64,000 bases of DNA from Stutzerimonas stutzeri (GTDB lineage: Bacteria > Pseudomonadota > Gammaproteobacteria > Pseudomonadales > Pseudomonadaceae). A model generated the notes under the pieces. The model ran no database searches, had not been told where the DNA came from, and worked only from the letters and a program-made list of their open reading frames with translations. Positions 24,417 through 32,906 of this stretch are shown one piece after another. Each line of letters begins with the position of its first letter. Positions within the stretch are counted from its first letter, which is position 1. The position numbers and the translations under genes are program-made. The DNA is taken from contig DGLA01000008.1 of the NCBI GenBank assembly GCA_002387205.1, positions 1 to 64,000 on the forward strand, read 5' to 3'.

Positions 24417-25792
24417 CAGGCGTTCTGCTGGTTGAGGATGATCCGGCCTTGCGCGAGGCCTTGGCCGATACGCTGGAGCTTGGTGGCTATCGCTATCGCT
24501 CGGTAGGCAGTGCCGAATCGGCATTGCTGGCGTTGGAGAGCGACAGCTTCGCGCTGATCATAAGCGACGTGAACATGCCGGGAATGGATGGGCATGCGCT
24601 GTTGAGCCTGGTTCGCCAGCGATACCCGCACATCCCGGTCCTGTTGATGACGGCCTATGCTGCGGTTGAGCGCGCAGTGGATGCGATGCGTCAGGGGGCG
24701 GTGGATTATCTGGTCAAACCCTTCGAACCTGGCGTTCTGCTCGAGCGGGTAGCGCGTCATGCCTGTGGCCAGATTAGCGAAACGGAGGGAAAGGGACCGG
24801 TCGCCGTCGAGCCTTCGAGCCAGCAGTTGCTTGCTCTGGCCGCACGTGTCGCTCGCAGCGACTCCACCGTACTGATTTCAGGTGAATCAGGGACCGGAAA
24901 GGAAGTGTTGGCCCGTTATATTCATCAGCATTCACCACGCGCCAACAAGCCTTTCATCGCCATCAATTGCGCTGCGATACCCGACAACATGCTCGAAGCC
25001 ACGCTGTTCGGCCACGAGAAGGGAGCATTTACCGGAGCCATTGCAAGTCAACCCGGAAAGTTCGAGCTGGCTGAAGGCGGCACCTTGCTGCTTGATGAAA
25101 TTTCAGAAATGCCGCTGGCACTCCAGGCCAAACTGCTGCGTGTCCTCCAGGAACGCGAGGTCGAGCGGGTCGGGGGCCGAAAGCCGGTAGCGCTCGATAT
25201 TCGCGTTATCGCCACTACCAACCGAGACCTGGAAAGCGAGGTGCGCAGCGGGCGCTTTCGTGAAGATCTCTTCTATCGGCTTTCGGTGTTCCCGCTGGCC
25301 TGGGCCGCCTTGCGCGATCGGCCCCTGGATATCGTCCCGATGGCCGAGCGTCTGCTGGTCAGCCATGCGATCAAAATGCGTCAGGCTCCTGCTCGGCTTT
25401 CCAGAGAAGCACAGCAATGCCTGATGACTCATTTATGGCCCGGCAATGTGCGTGAGCTCGACAACGCCATCCAGCGCGCAATGATCCTTCAGCAGGGCGG
25501 CGTCATCCGGCCCGAGGATCTCTGCCTGACGACCGTGGCCGGTTCAAGCCTCTTGACCACTAGCGAAGCGCGGGAGGTGCTCGGCTCGACGCCTGAAACT
25601 CAGGAGGCAGCCGGGGCGCTTGGCGACGACTTGCGCCGTCGTGAATTCGAACTGATTTTGCAGACGTTGCATGCGGAGCGGGGGCGTCGCAAGGAGACGG
25701 CCGATCGTCTGGGCATCAGCGCGCGTACGCTACGTTACAAGCTCGCGCAGATGCGCGATGCAGGGATGAATCTGGACGGCGCACCTGGCTGA
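24413..25792 (+). CDS. fleR: Flagellar response regulator FleR (NtrC family)
   Basis: The 459-residue protein has REC (phospho-acceptor Asp in LIISDVNMPGMDG), a sigma-54 AAA+ domain and a Fis-type DNA-binding helix-turn-helix. The AAA+ domain shows GESGTGKE, the contact loop GAFTGA, Walker B GGTLLLDEISEM and R-finger region FREDLFYRLSVFPL. The helix-turn-helix is RRKETADRLGISARTLRYKLAQM. It activates hook/basal-body genes downstream of FleQ. It is translationally coupled to fleS. The gene that follows is tpm, not the usual fliE. Confidence 0.96.
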   Translation: MTGVLLVEDDPALREALADTLELGGYRYRSVGSAESALLALESDSFALIISDVNMPGMDGHALLSLVRQRYPHIPVLLMTAYAAVERAVDAMRQGAVDYLVKPFEPGVLLERVARHACGQISETEGKGPVAVEPSSQQLLALAARVARSDSTVLISGESGTGKEVLARYIHQHSPRANKPFIAINCAAIPDNMLEATLFGHEKGAFTGAIASQPGKFELAEGGTLLLDEISEMPLALQAKLLRVLQEREVERVGGRKPVALDIRVIATTNRDLESEVRSGRFREDLFYRLSVFPLAWAALRDRPLDIVPMAERLLVSHAIKMRQAPARLSREAQQCLMTHLWPGNVRELDNAIQRAMILQQGGVIRPEDLCLTTVAGSSLLTTSEAREVLGSTPETQEAAGALGDDLRRREFELILQTLHAERGRRKETADRLGISARTLRYKLAQMRDAGMNLDGAPG

Positions 25793-25863
25793 AAGCCGCA
25801 ATAGGGTTCTCGACGTAGGGTCTGCTAGTCTCGTGCAATCAACGGAAAACGAGGGGATTGCCT

Positions 25864-26526
25864 GTGGACGAGGAGTTCTGGCATCGGCGCTGGGCACGCA
25901 ACGAAATCGGCTTCCATCTCAGTGAGGTCAACCCGTATCTACGGCAATTCTGGTCCGAATTACCCGTGGCAGCTGGTGCCAGGGTACTGGTGCCGCTGTG
26001 CGGAAAAAGTCTGGATATGGTCTGGCTCGTAGAGCAGGGGTTTTCTGTGCTTGGAGTCGAGCTGAGCCAACGTGCCGTCGAGGACCTTTTTGCCGAGCAG
26101 GATCTGGTGGCAGACGTAAGTTCCGAGGGCGCATTCAGGGTGTATCGTGCCGGGGCGCTGGAGATTCGCTGCGGAGACTTCTTCTCGTTGAGCCGGGATG
26201 ATGTTTCCGGTTGTCAGGCCTTGTATGACCGCGCTGCGCTGATCGCTCTACCTGCAGCGATGCGTGCGCGCTACGTTGATCATCTGGCGCGTATCGTTTC
26301 CTCGGGCTGCCATGGTCTTCTGGTAACGCTCGATTACGAGCAGGACCAGATGCCAGGTCCGCCATTTGCAGTCAGCGACCGCGAAGTGCAGGAGACCCTG
26401 GGCCCCGATTGGCGCGTCAAACTGCTGGTGGAGGAAGACGTGCTGGAGGGTAACTGGAAGTTTCTCCAGCGTGGCCTGACGCGCCTTGAGGAGCGCTGCT
26501 ACCGGATCGAGCGGTTGGACGCCTAG
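25864..26526 (+). CDS. tpm: Thiopurine S-methyltransferase (bacterial TPMT)
   Basis: This 220-residue SAM-dependent methyltransferase begins DEEFWHRRWARNEIGFHLSEVNPYL. LVPLCGKSLDMVWLVEQG forms the SAM-binding loop, and LYDRAALIALPAAMRARY and GPPFAVSDREV are family signatures. Bacterial TPMT methylates selenite- and tellurite-derived species and thiopurines. I chose GTG at 25864, which is seven bases behind GAGGGG and fits the family start, rather than TTG at 25858. Confidence 0.93.
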   Translation: MDEEFWHRRWARNEIGFHLSEVNPYLRQFWSELPVAAGARVLVPLCGKSLDMVWLVEQGFSVLGVELSQRAVEDLFAEQDLVADVSSEGAFRVYRAGALEIRCGDFFSLSRDDVSGCQALYDRAALIALPAAMRARYVDHLARIVSSGCHGLLVTLDYEQDQMPGPPFAVSDREVQETLGPDWRVKLLVEEDVLEGNWKFLQRGLTRLEERCYRIERLDA

Positions 26527-26607
26527 CTCCAGGCGCCCGGCCTGATGATCACCCGAACCCGCCCTGGAGGGAGGGCGCTGGCAGCGCAGCTATAGGCGCT
26601 TTGGGGG

Positions 26608-27252
26608 TCAGTTGGACTTTTGCAGCTGCCGGATGAAGGTGTCGGCTTCGTCGATCGAGCGCTGCATGTCGGTCAGCAACTGATCGACATTGCCCTGCAG
26701 AGTCCGGTACTCGCCTTGCAGTGCGCCAATCGCGCGGGCATTGAGGTTGTGCTTGAGGAACAGCACCTGGTCACGCAGCACATCCAGCACAGGGTCGATG
26801 CGCTTCTCCGCTGCCTTCATGCGCTGCAATAACGCCTGGTAGTCTTTCCGGGTGCGTTCCAGGTTCCTTGCACTTGTGGCCTTGAGGCTGGCATCGCTGT
26901 AGTCGTCCAGCTCCCCCTTCCATTCCTTGAATAGCGCATCGGCAACATCTTCGACGGCCTTTATCCGGTTACGGACGTCGCGGGCGCTGGCCTCGCTGGC
27001 TTCGAATTCGCTGTTCAGTGCCTCATAGCGCTCTTCGAGTTCCCCTCCCTTCACCTCTACTACGCTGCGGTAGCGCTCCAGCGCATCCCGGAACTGTTCC
27101 TTTGCCGCTTGCTGGGAGTCGCGGGCGTCTTCTACCCGATTGACCAGAATGTCACGTTTGTGCAGGCCTACCTTTTCCAGAGCCGAGTAGTACGCACTCT
27201 GGCACCCAGCCAGGGTGAGCAGGGCGAGGCCGAGCAGGGCAATACGGCGCAT
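26608..27252 (-). CDS. DUF2959 lipoprotein
   Basis: The 214-residue lipoprotein has lipobox LAGC (LALLTLAGCQSAYYSALEKVG) followed by almost entirely alpha-helical, charged heptad-like sequence, probably a long coiled coil. QSAYYSALEKVGLHKRDILV is the DUF2959 hallmark. Function is unknown; outer-membrane or periplasmic location follows from the signal. It is convergent with tpm and downstream of htpX, separated from it by a terminator. Confidence 0.85.
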   Translation of the reverse strand: MRRIALLGLALLTLAGCQSAYYSALEKVGLHKRDILVNRVEDARDSQQAAKEQFRDALERYRSVVEVKGGELEERYEALNSEFEASEASARDVRNRIKAVEDVADALFKEWKGELDDYSDASLKATSARNLERTRKDYQALLQRMKAAEKRIDPVLDVLRDQVLFLKHNLNARAIGALQGEYRTLQGNVDQLLTDMQRSIDEADTFIRQLQKSN

Positions 27253-27320
27253 GGTGATTCCTCGTTCGATGTATGCGAGTGCTTCGACAGGCCTTCAGCC
27301 ACTATGTGCAGAATCGGACG

Positions 27321-27346
27321 AAAAAAAGGGCGGCCAAGGCCGCCCT
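27321..27346 (-). terminator. Rho-independent terminator after htpX
   Basis: Read on the - strand, AGGGCGGCC and GGCCGCCCT form a nine-base-pair stem with a two-base (TT) center followed by seven T. It lies 17 bases beyond the htpX stop. Confidence 0.85.
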
Positions 27347-27363
27347 ATAGCTATTCCACGCTC

Positions 27364-28236
27364 TCAGCCCCGCTGACGCAGCGCTTCGATGCGGTCTTCC
27401 AGCGTTGGGTGAGTCATCAGCAGACCGGCCAGGCCATTGCGCAGGGCACCGTTGATGCTGAATGCCTTCAGGCTGTCCGGCATGTCGACCGGAACTCCCT
27501 GCTCGGCACGCAGCCGCTGCAGCGCACCGATCATCGCGGTCGTTCCAGCCAGCTGTGCACCCGCTTCGTCGGCGCGAAATTCGCGCTTGCGCGAAAACCA
27601 CATGACGATGATGCTGGCGAGGATGCCCAGCACCAGCTCGGCGAAGATGGTAGCCACGAAGTAGCCGATACCGTGGCCGTCCTCGTTTTTCAGAATCGCA
27701 CGATCAACGAAGCTGCCGAAGATGCGTGCGAAGAACATGACGAAGGTGTTGACCACGCCTTGAATGAGCGCGAGCGTCACCATGTCGCCGTTGGCGACAT
27801 GGCCGATCTCATGGGCCAGCACAGCCTTGACTTCGTCCGGGGAAAAACGCTCCAGGAGCCCCTGGCTGACTGCGACCAAGGCGTCGTTCTTGTTCCAGCC
27901 GGTGGCGAAAGCGTTGGCTTCGTAAGCAGGGAAGATGCCGACCTCGGGCATCTTGATACCGGCGTCTCGGGCCAGATGCTCGACTGTCTGCAGCAGCCAC
28001 TGTTCGTGACGGGTGCGCGGTTGCGTGATGACCTCGGTGCGCGTGCTCATCTTTGCCATCCATTTTGAGATGAACAGAGAGATCAAGGCACCCGCGAACC
28101 CAAAGACGGCGCAGAAAACCAGAAGGCTGCCGTAGTTCTGGCCGGTGTAGCGGTCCACCCCGAGCAGCTTGAGGGTGATGCTGGCCACGACCAGTACAGC
28201 CAGGTTTGTGGCCAGGAACAAGAAAATGCGCATCAT
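27364..28236 (-). CDS. htpX: Membrane protease HtpX
   Basis: The 290-residue M48 metalloprotease has the zinc motif HEIGH in AVLAHEIGHVANGDM and the third ligand region EFRADEAGAQL. Four hydrophobic segments are visible: two at the N-terminus (RIFLFLATNLAVLVVAS and the next at about 35-55) and two after the HEIGH motif. HtpX degrades damaged inner-membrane proteins together with FtsH. The ATG and length match Pseudomonas HtpX. Confidence 0.97.
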   Translation of the reverse strand: MMRIFLFLATNLAVLVVASITLKLLGVDRYTGQNYGSLLVFCAVFGFAGALISLFISKWMAKMSTRTEVITQPRTRHEQWLLQTVEHLARDAGIKMPEVGIFPAYEANAFATGWNKNDALVAVSQGLLERFSPDEVKAVLAHEIGHVANGDMVTLALIQGVVNTFVMFFARIFGSFVDRAILKNEDGHGIGYFVATIFAELVLGILASIIVMWFSRKREFRADEAGAQLAGTTAMIGALQRLRAEQGVPVDMPDSLKAFSINGALRNGLAGLLMTHPTLEDRIEALRQRG

Positions 28237-28362
28237 GTTGCGGCAGACTCCAAGGGGAACAGTAAAGAACGATAGGCTATATAAGGGGCGGTTCGGCGTG
28301 ATTCAACCGAGCGACTATTTCAAGCTATGTCGCCTGTACCGCAAAGCAGCTCGGCAGCAGCT

Positions 28363-28794
28363 TCAAGAGCCGCTGCCAAACAGCTGACGCGCCAGCTGCG
28401 CCAACTGTTCGCTGTCACCATCGCGCAGCGCCTCACGCAGCCTGTTGGCAAGGCTGGACTGCACACGTCGGACACTCGAGGGGAGCGGTTGACGGGTGGC
28501 ATCGTTGTCGCCAACGCAGCTCGTCAACCGCAGGAGCGCTTTTTCGGTGAGAACGGCCTGGTCCAATGCCTGGAACTGAATGGTAGTTTCGAAGCGCAGG
28601 TAGCCTTCCTCGGCAAGCCAGGTCAGGGCCCCAAGACAGCCCTGGTGTCGCTTGCTTGGCAGGCCGAATTCATCGGGCTCTTCGTGCCTGATGAGATCTT
28701 CAACATACAGCGCGATCTTCCGTGGGAAGGCTTGGTAGAGCAATACCAGGCCGCCAGCGGCGTCGCGGTAGAAGTCGTCGATCTGCAGGTCCAC
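28363..28794 (-). CDS. Conserved hypothetical protein between alaA and htpX
   Basis: The 143-residue protein starts at GTG, nine bases after the alaA stop. LQIDDFYRDAAGGLVLLYQAFPRKIALYVEDLIR suggests a compact helical N-terminal domain with a winged-helix look (LGALTWLAEEGYLRFE). The C-terminal part is helical (LANRLREALRDGDSEQLAQLARQLF). I cannot assign a family. The same position between alaA and htpX is occupied by a hypothetical gene in P. aeruginosa as far as I recall. It is probably co-transcribed with alaA. Confidence 0.7.
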   Translation of the reverse strand: MDLQIDDFYRDAAGGLVLLYQAFPRKIALYVEDLIRHEEPDEFGLPSKRHQGCLGALTWLAEEGYLRFETTIQFQALDQAVLTEKALLRLTSCVGDNDATRQPLPSSVRRVQSSLANRLREALRDGDSEQLAQLARQLFGSGS

Positions 28795-28803
28795 GGTAGC
28801 TGG

Positions 28804-30015
28804 CTACTGGCTATAGGTCTTTAGAAAGCTGCCGATGCGTCCGATGGCCTGCTCCAGGTCGTCGACGCGAGGCAGGGTGACGACACGGAAGTGATCCGGC
28901 CATGGCCAGTTGAAGGCGGTGCCCTGAACGATCAGCAGTTTTTCAGACAAGAGCAGATCGAGCACGAATTTCTCGTCGCTGTGGATGGGGCAGACTTTCG
29001 GGTCGATGCGTGGAAATGCATACAGCGCGCCCATCGGCTTGACACAGCTGACGCCCGGAATGTCGTTGAGCAACTCCCATGTCCGGTTGCGCTGCTCAAG
29101 CAGGCGTCCAGGCGGCAAGACTAGATCGTTGATGCTCTGATAGCCACCAAGGGCCGTCTGAATCGCATGCTGGGATGGCACGTTGGCACACAGGCGCATA
29201 TTGGCCAGGATATCGATGCCTTCGATGTAGCTCTGTGCTTTGTGCTTGGGTCCGGAAATGGCAACCCAGCCGGAGCGAAACCCGGCAACCCGGTAGGATT
29301 TGGACAGCCCGTTGAATGTCAGGCACAGCACGTCCGGCGCTAGCGACGCGGTGCAGACGTGCACCGCATCGTCGTACAGAATCTTGTCGTAGATTTCGTC
29401 GGAGAAAAGTACCAGCTTGTGCTGGCGGGCCAGTTCGACCATGCCTTCCAGCACTTCGCGCGGGTACACCGCACCGGTGGGGTTGTTTGGGTTAATCAGC
29501 ACCAGCGCTTTGGTGTTCGGGGTGATCTTGGCCTTGATATCCGCCAGATCGGGCCACCAATTTGCCTGTTCGTCGCAGAGGTAGTGCACCGGCTTACCGC
29601 CGGCCAGGCTTACAGCAGCCGTCCACAGCGGGTAATCGGGCGCCGGGATCAGCACCTCGTCGCCGTTGTTGAGCAGGGCCTGCATGGACATCACGATCAG
29701 CTCGGACACGCCGTTGCCAAGATAAATATCCTCGATGGTCACGCCTTCTACCTGCTTTTGCTGGTAGTACTGCATGATGGCCTTGCGGGCGCTGAACAGC
29801 CCCTTCGAGTCGCTGTAGCCCTGCGCGGTCGGCAGGTTGCGGATCACGTCCTGAAGTATCTCTTCAGGAGCTTCGAAACCGAACGGCGCCGGGTTGCCGA
29901 TGTTGAGCTTGAGGATGCGATGGCCTTCCTCTTCCAGGCGTTTGGCGTGCTTGAGCACCGGCCCACGGATGTCGTAGCAGACATTGGCGAGCTTGTTCGA
30001 TTTGCTGACCTGCAT
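28804..30015 (-). CDS. alaA: Glutamate-pyruvate aminotransferase AlaA
   Basis: This 403-residue class I/II PLP-dependent aminotransferase begins QVSKSNKLANVCYDIRGPV. INPNNPTGAVYP, FSDEIYDKILYD and the PLP-lysine segment FNGLSKSYRVAGFRSGW are all intact. It makes alanine from pyruvate and glutamate. The gene is divergent from msrB with 190 bases between them. Confidence 0.93.
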   Translation of the reverse strand: MQVSKSNKLANVCYDIRGPVLKHAKRLEEEGHRILKLNIGNPAPFGFEAPEEILQDVIRNLPTAQGYSDSKGLFSARKAIMQYYQQKQVEGVTIEDIYLGNGVSELIVMSMQALLNNGDEVLIPAPDYPLWTAAVSLAGGKPVHYLCDEQANWWPDLADIKAKITPNTKALVLINPNNPTGAVYPREVLEGMVELARQHKLVLFSDEIYDKILYDDAVHVCTASLAPDVLCLTFNGLSKSYRVAGFRSGWVAISGPKHKAQSYIEGIDILANMRLCANVPSQHAIQTALGGYQSINDLVLPPGRLLEQRNRTWELLNDIPGVSCVKPMGALYAFPRIDPKVCPIHSDEKFVLDLLLSEKLLIVQGTAFNWPWPDHFRVVTLPRVDDLEQAIGRIGSFLKTYSQ

Positions 30016-30205
30016 GATCCTGAGTGTCCCGAAGTGAGGGCGCGCCGGGCATTCGAGAGCCGGCGACCTTTGGCATGAGCCCAGGCGCCTTGGCAGGCTG
30101 AAACCCCGCTGCCAGACTAGGCGTCTAAGAGCACCGCATCATACGTGCGGCCTGACCACCGGAAAAGGTACAGATCCGCCTTTTTTAAGAACACGAGGTG
30201 TACCG

Positions 30206-30604
30206 ATGGACAAGCTAGAAAAACCGCTCGAAGCCTGGCGTGAAGAGCTCTCCGACGAGCAGTTCCAGGTCTGTCGACTGGGTGCAACCGAGCGGCCATT
30301 CACTGGCAAGTACAACGACATGAAAACGCCCGGCATCTATCACTGCGCCTGTTGCGACGCCCCGCTGTTCGATTCCGACGCCAAGTTCGATTCGGGCTGC
30401 GGATGGCCCAGCTATTTTCAACCGGTCAGCGATACGGCAATTATCAGTCTCGATGATTTCAGCCACGGCATGCATCGGATCGAGGTCAAGTGTGCGCGCT
30501 GCGATGCCCATCTGGGTCATGTCTTTCCTGATGGACCTGCGCCGACGGGGCTGCGTTATTGCATCAACTCCGCTTCTCTCAACCACAAGCCAAACGACGC
30601 CTGA
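30206..30604 (+). CDS. msrB: Peptide methionine-(R)-S-oxide reductase MsrB
   Basis: The 132-residue enzyme reduces methionine-R-sulfoxide. Two zinc CXXC pairs are present (YHCACCDAPLF and VKCARCDAHLGHVFPDG), and the catalytic Cys lies in the terminal GLRYCINSASL. The RBS GAGGTG is at a proper distance from ATG. It is followed 33 bases later by a glutathione peroxidase, together forming a small oxidative-repair operon. Confidence 0.97.
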   Translation: MDKLEKPLEAWREELSDEQFQVCRLGATERPFTGKYNDMKTPGIYHCACCDAPLFDSDAKFDSGCGWPSYFQPVSDTAIISLDDFSHGMHRIEVKCARCDAHLGHVFPDGPAPTGLRYCINSASLNHKPNDA

Positions 30605-30637
30605 GGGCGCTTCGTGAAGCACCATCAGGACACCGCC

Positions 30638-31120
30638 ATGCGTGATCCGCTGCTAGATATTCTCTGCGTGACCATCGATGGCCAGGCGAAAACGCTGGCT
30701 GAATATGGAGGCAAGGTCCTGCTGGTGGTCAACACGGCAAGCCAGTGCGGGTTCACGCCGCAGTACAAAGGATTGGAAGCGCTTTGGAAGCGTTATCGTG
30801 ATGCGGGGCTAGTGGTGTGCGGCTTTCCCTGCGACCAATTTGGCCACCAGGAGCCCGGAGACGAGGCAGAGATCGCTGCCTTCTGCGAACGTCGTTTCGG
30901 TGTCAGCTTTCCGCTGTTCGCCAAGATTGAGGTCAACGGGAGCGACGCTCATCCGTTGTTCCGGGAACTGAAAAAACGGGCGCCAGGGGTGCTCGGCAGT
31001 AAATCCATCAAATGGAATTTCACGAAGTTTCTGATCGGCGATGAGGGGCGCACGGTTGAGCGATTCTCATCGCGTACAGCGCCAGACACTCTGGCTGCGC
31101 GGATAGATGCGCTTCTTTGA
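30638..31120 (+). CDS. Glutathione peroxidase family protein (Cys type)
   Basis: The 160-residue thiol peroxidase has the peroxidatic Cys in NTASQCGFTPQYKGLEALW, Gln in GFPCDQFGHQEPG and Trp in IKWNFTKFLIG, the family triad. It carries Cys instead of selenocysteine, so it may depend on thioredoxin. The ATG at 30638 fits the family start better than the GTG at 30614. In P. aeruginosa the equivalent gene is next to ospR; here the next gene is a DUF815 ATPase instead. Confidence 0.93.
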   Translation: MRDPLLDILCVTIDGQAKTLAEYGGKVLLVVNTASQCGFTPQYKGLEALWKRYRDAGLVVCGFPCDQFGHQEPGDEAEIAAFCERRFGVSFPLFAKIEVNGSDAHPLFRELKKRAPGVLGSKSIKWNFTKFLIGDEGRTVERFSSRTAPDTLAARIDALL

Positions 31121-31177
31121 TCCGTTGTGGCTACGGCCTGGCAGACAGCTTGATAAAAATCACTACTGGAATCATCG

Positions 31178-32056
31178 ATGGATGCGGATTTAAAAGCTTT
31201 TCTGGCTCGAGCAGCCATGCTGATGGAGCGTCTCGAGCCACTTCTGCCAGCGCCCAGAGAGGCCATCGACTGGAGCGTCAGCCTTGCTGCGCGCTGGCAT
31301 CGCGAAGGGCAGGGCGGCTATCTGCAGCCGCTGAGCGTATCTTTGGACCTGCGGCTGGCGGACCTGATCGGGGTCGACCGGCAACGTGATGTGCTTGCCA
31401 GCAACACCCGTCAATTCGTTGCGGGGTTGCCCGCGAACCATGTGCTGCTGTGGGGTTCGCGTGGAACGGGTAAGTCATCGCTTATCCGAGCGCTGCTAGC
31501 CGAGCACGCTTCGGCTGGTCTTCGGCTGATTGAAATCGAGCGAGACTATCTGGCTGATCTGCCGAAGGTCGTCGAGCTGTTGGCAGGACAACCTCAGAGT
31601 TTCGTGCTGTTCTGTGACGATCTCTCATTCGAGGCGGGCGAAGGGGACTACAGGATTTTGAAAAGCGTCTTGGACGGCTCGCTCGAGCGTGCTCCGGACA
31701 ATGTTCTCCTCTACGCCACCTCGAACCGTCGCCACCTGGTGCCTGAGCGGGAGAGCGATAACCAGAACTGGCGGATGGTTGACGGTGAGCTTCATCCCAA
31801 TGAAGCGGTCGAGGACAAGATCGCCCTTTCCGACCGCTTCGGGCTGTGGCTCTCGTTCTATCCCTTCAGCCAGGAGCAGTATCTCGATGTCGTTCGGCAC
31901 TGGATTGGCACGCTGGCCGAGCAGGCTGATGTGGATTGGGTGTGGGACGAGGCGCTGGAAAAGGAAGCAATTCGCTGGGCAACGGCAAGAGGAAACCGCA
32001 ACGGTCGCTGCGCCTACCAGTTTGCGCGTCAGTGGGTGGGCACGCGGTTGCTGTGA
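31178..32056 (+). CDS. DUF815 AAA-type ATPase
   Basis: This 292-residue P-loop ATPase has Walker A GSRGTGKSSLI (about 95-105), Walker B FVLFCDDLSFEAG, sensor-like LLYATSNRRHLVP and an arginine-containing DRFGLWLSFYPFSQEQYL. This set is the DUF815 signature. The N-terminal 80 residues are helical and specific to the family. The cellular role is not known to me. A strong terminator follows, so it is probably the last gene of the msrB-gpx unit or a single-gene unit. Confidence 0.88.
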   Translation: MDADLKAFLARAAMLMERLEPLLPAPREAIDWSVSLAARWHREGQGGYLQPLSVSLDLRLADLIGVDRQRDVLASNTRQFVAGLPANHVLLWGSRGTGKSSLIRALLAEHASAGLRLIEIERDYLADLPKVVELLAGQPQSFVLFCDDLSFEAGEGDYRILKSVLDGSLERAPDNVLLYATSNRRHLVPERESDNQNWRMVDGELHPNEAVEDKIALSDRFGLWLSFYPFSQEQYLDVVRHWIGTLAEQADVDWVWDEALEKEAIRWATARGNRNGRCAYQFARQWVGTRLL

Positions 32057-32066
32057 AGAACCCAGC

Positions 32067-32093
32067 AAGCGCCAGTCGAAACTGGCGCTTTTA
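32067..32093 (+). terminator. Rho-independent terminator after the DUF815 gene
   Basis: AAGCGCCAGT (32067-32076) and ACTGGCGCTT (32081-32090) form a ten-base-pair stem with a CGAA loop and a short T-tail, 11 bases past the stop codon. Confidence 0.85.
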
Positions 32094-32105
32094 TCGTGCA
32101 GCCAA

Positions 32106-32789
32106 TCACTCCGGCTTGCTGGCTTTCTTTCCCATTTCGATAAGTTTCGCCGTCATGCGCTGCTCCCCGGGCAGCACGGTCTCGACCGAGGCGCGGGCCT
32201 TGATTCGTTGGTAATGCGCAGCCAGGGCTGGCCAGCGAACCGCATCCACGACCTCGTTGCCATGCTCCATGTTGATCAGCTGGCACGTTACCGCAATGTC
32301 CGCCACGGACAGTTCTCCGCCGACGAAATAGTCATCCGTAGCCAGTTGCTGCTCAAGATAGTCGAAATGCGGCGGCAGCTTGTCGTTCAGTGCAGCCTGG
32401 ACGGCTTCTTCGTTGCACGGTTGCCCTGAGCTCGGTTTCAGGATGCGGTTGCGAAACACGCCAAAGGTGGTCAGTGGCGCAAGCTCGTAATCGGCATACT
32501 TCTCGAACCAGCGAACGCGGGCTCGTTGCACAGCATCATTGCCATAGAGCCGCGTGGTTTGTGGATATGCTTCTTCGAGGTATTGGCAGATCACGCTGGA
32601 GTCCGCAAGGCAGAGGTCGCCATCCTTGAAGGCCGGAATGCGGCCAAGGGGGTTGAGCTGCAGGTACCAGTCTGGTGGAGTAAATGGCATCACGACCTCC
32701 AGCTGGTAATCCATGGACTTCTCTAGCAGGCAGAGTCGCGCCTTGCGGACGAAGGGGGACAGCGGGGCACCAAACAGGGTCAAGGGCAT
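32106..32789 (-). CDS. Glutathione S-transferase family protein
   Basis: The 227-residue protein has an N-terminal thioredoxin-like domain (LTLFGAPLSPFVRKARLCLLEK, NPLGRIPAFKDGDLCLADSSVICQYLEE). The C-terminal helical domain has ELSVADIAVTCQL. The catalytic residue would be Ser10 or Thr/Ser nearby. It resembles soluble bacterial GSTs of unknown substrate. It is convergent with the DUF815 gene, sharing the space around the terminator. Confidence 0.88.
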   Translation of the reverse strand: MPLTLFGAPLSPFVRKARLCLLEKSMDYQLEVVMPFTPPDWYLQLNPLGRIPAFKDGDLCLADSSVICQYLEEAYPQTTRLYGNDAVQRARVRWFEKYADYELAPLTTFGVFRNRILKPSSGQPCNEEAVQAALNDKLPPHFDYLEQQLATDDYFVGGELSVADIAVTCQLINMEHGNEVVDAVRWPALAAHYQRIKARASVETVLPGEQRMTAKLIEMGKKASKPE

Positions 32790-32906
32790 CTATGTTCTCC
32801 ACGGCAGGCTGAAAGCGGCCGGACGCTGCATCATGCACAGCGAGTAGCAGACGATGTGGGCGCCTGTAGGCTCAGTTGGCGGCCATTGCGCGATCCGACG
32901 TTTTCA

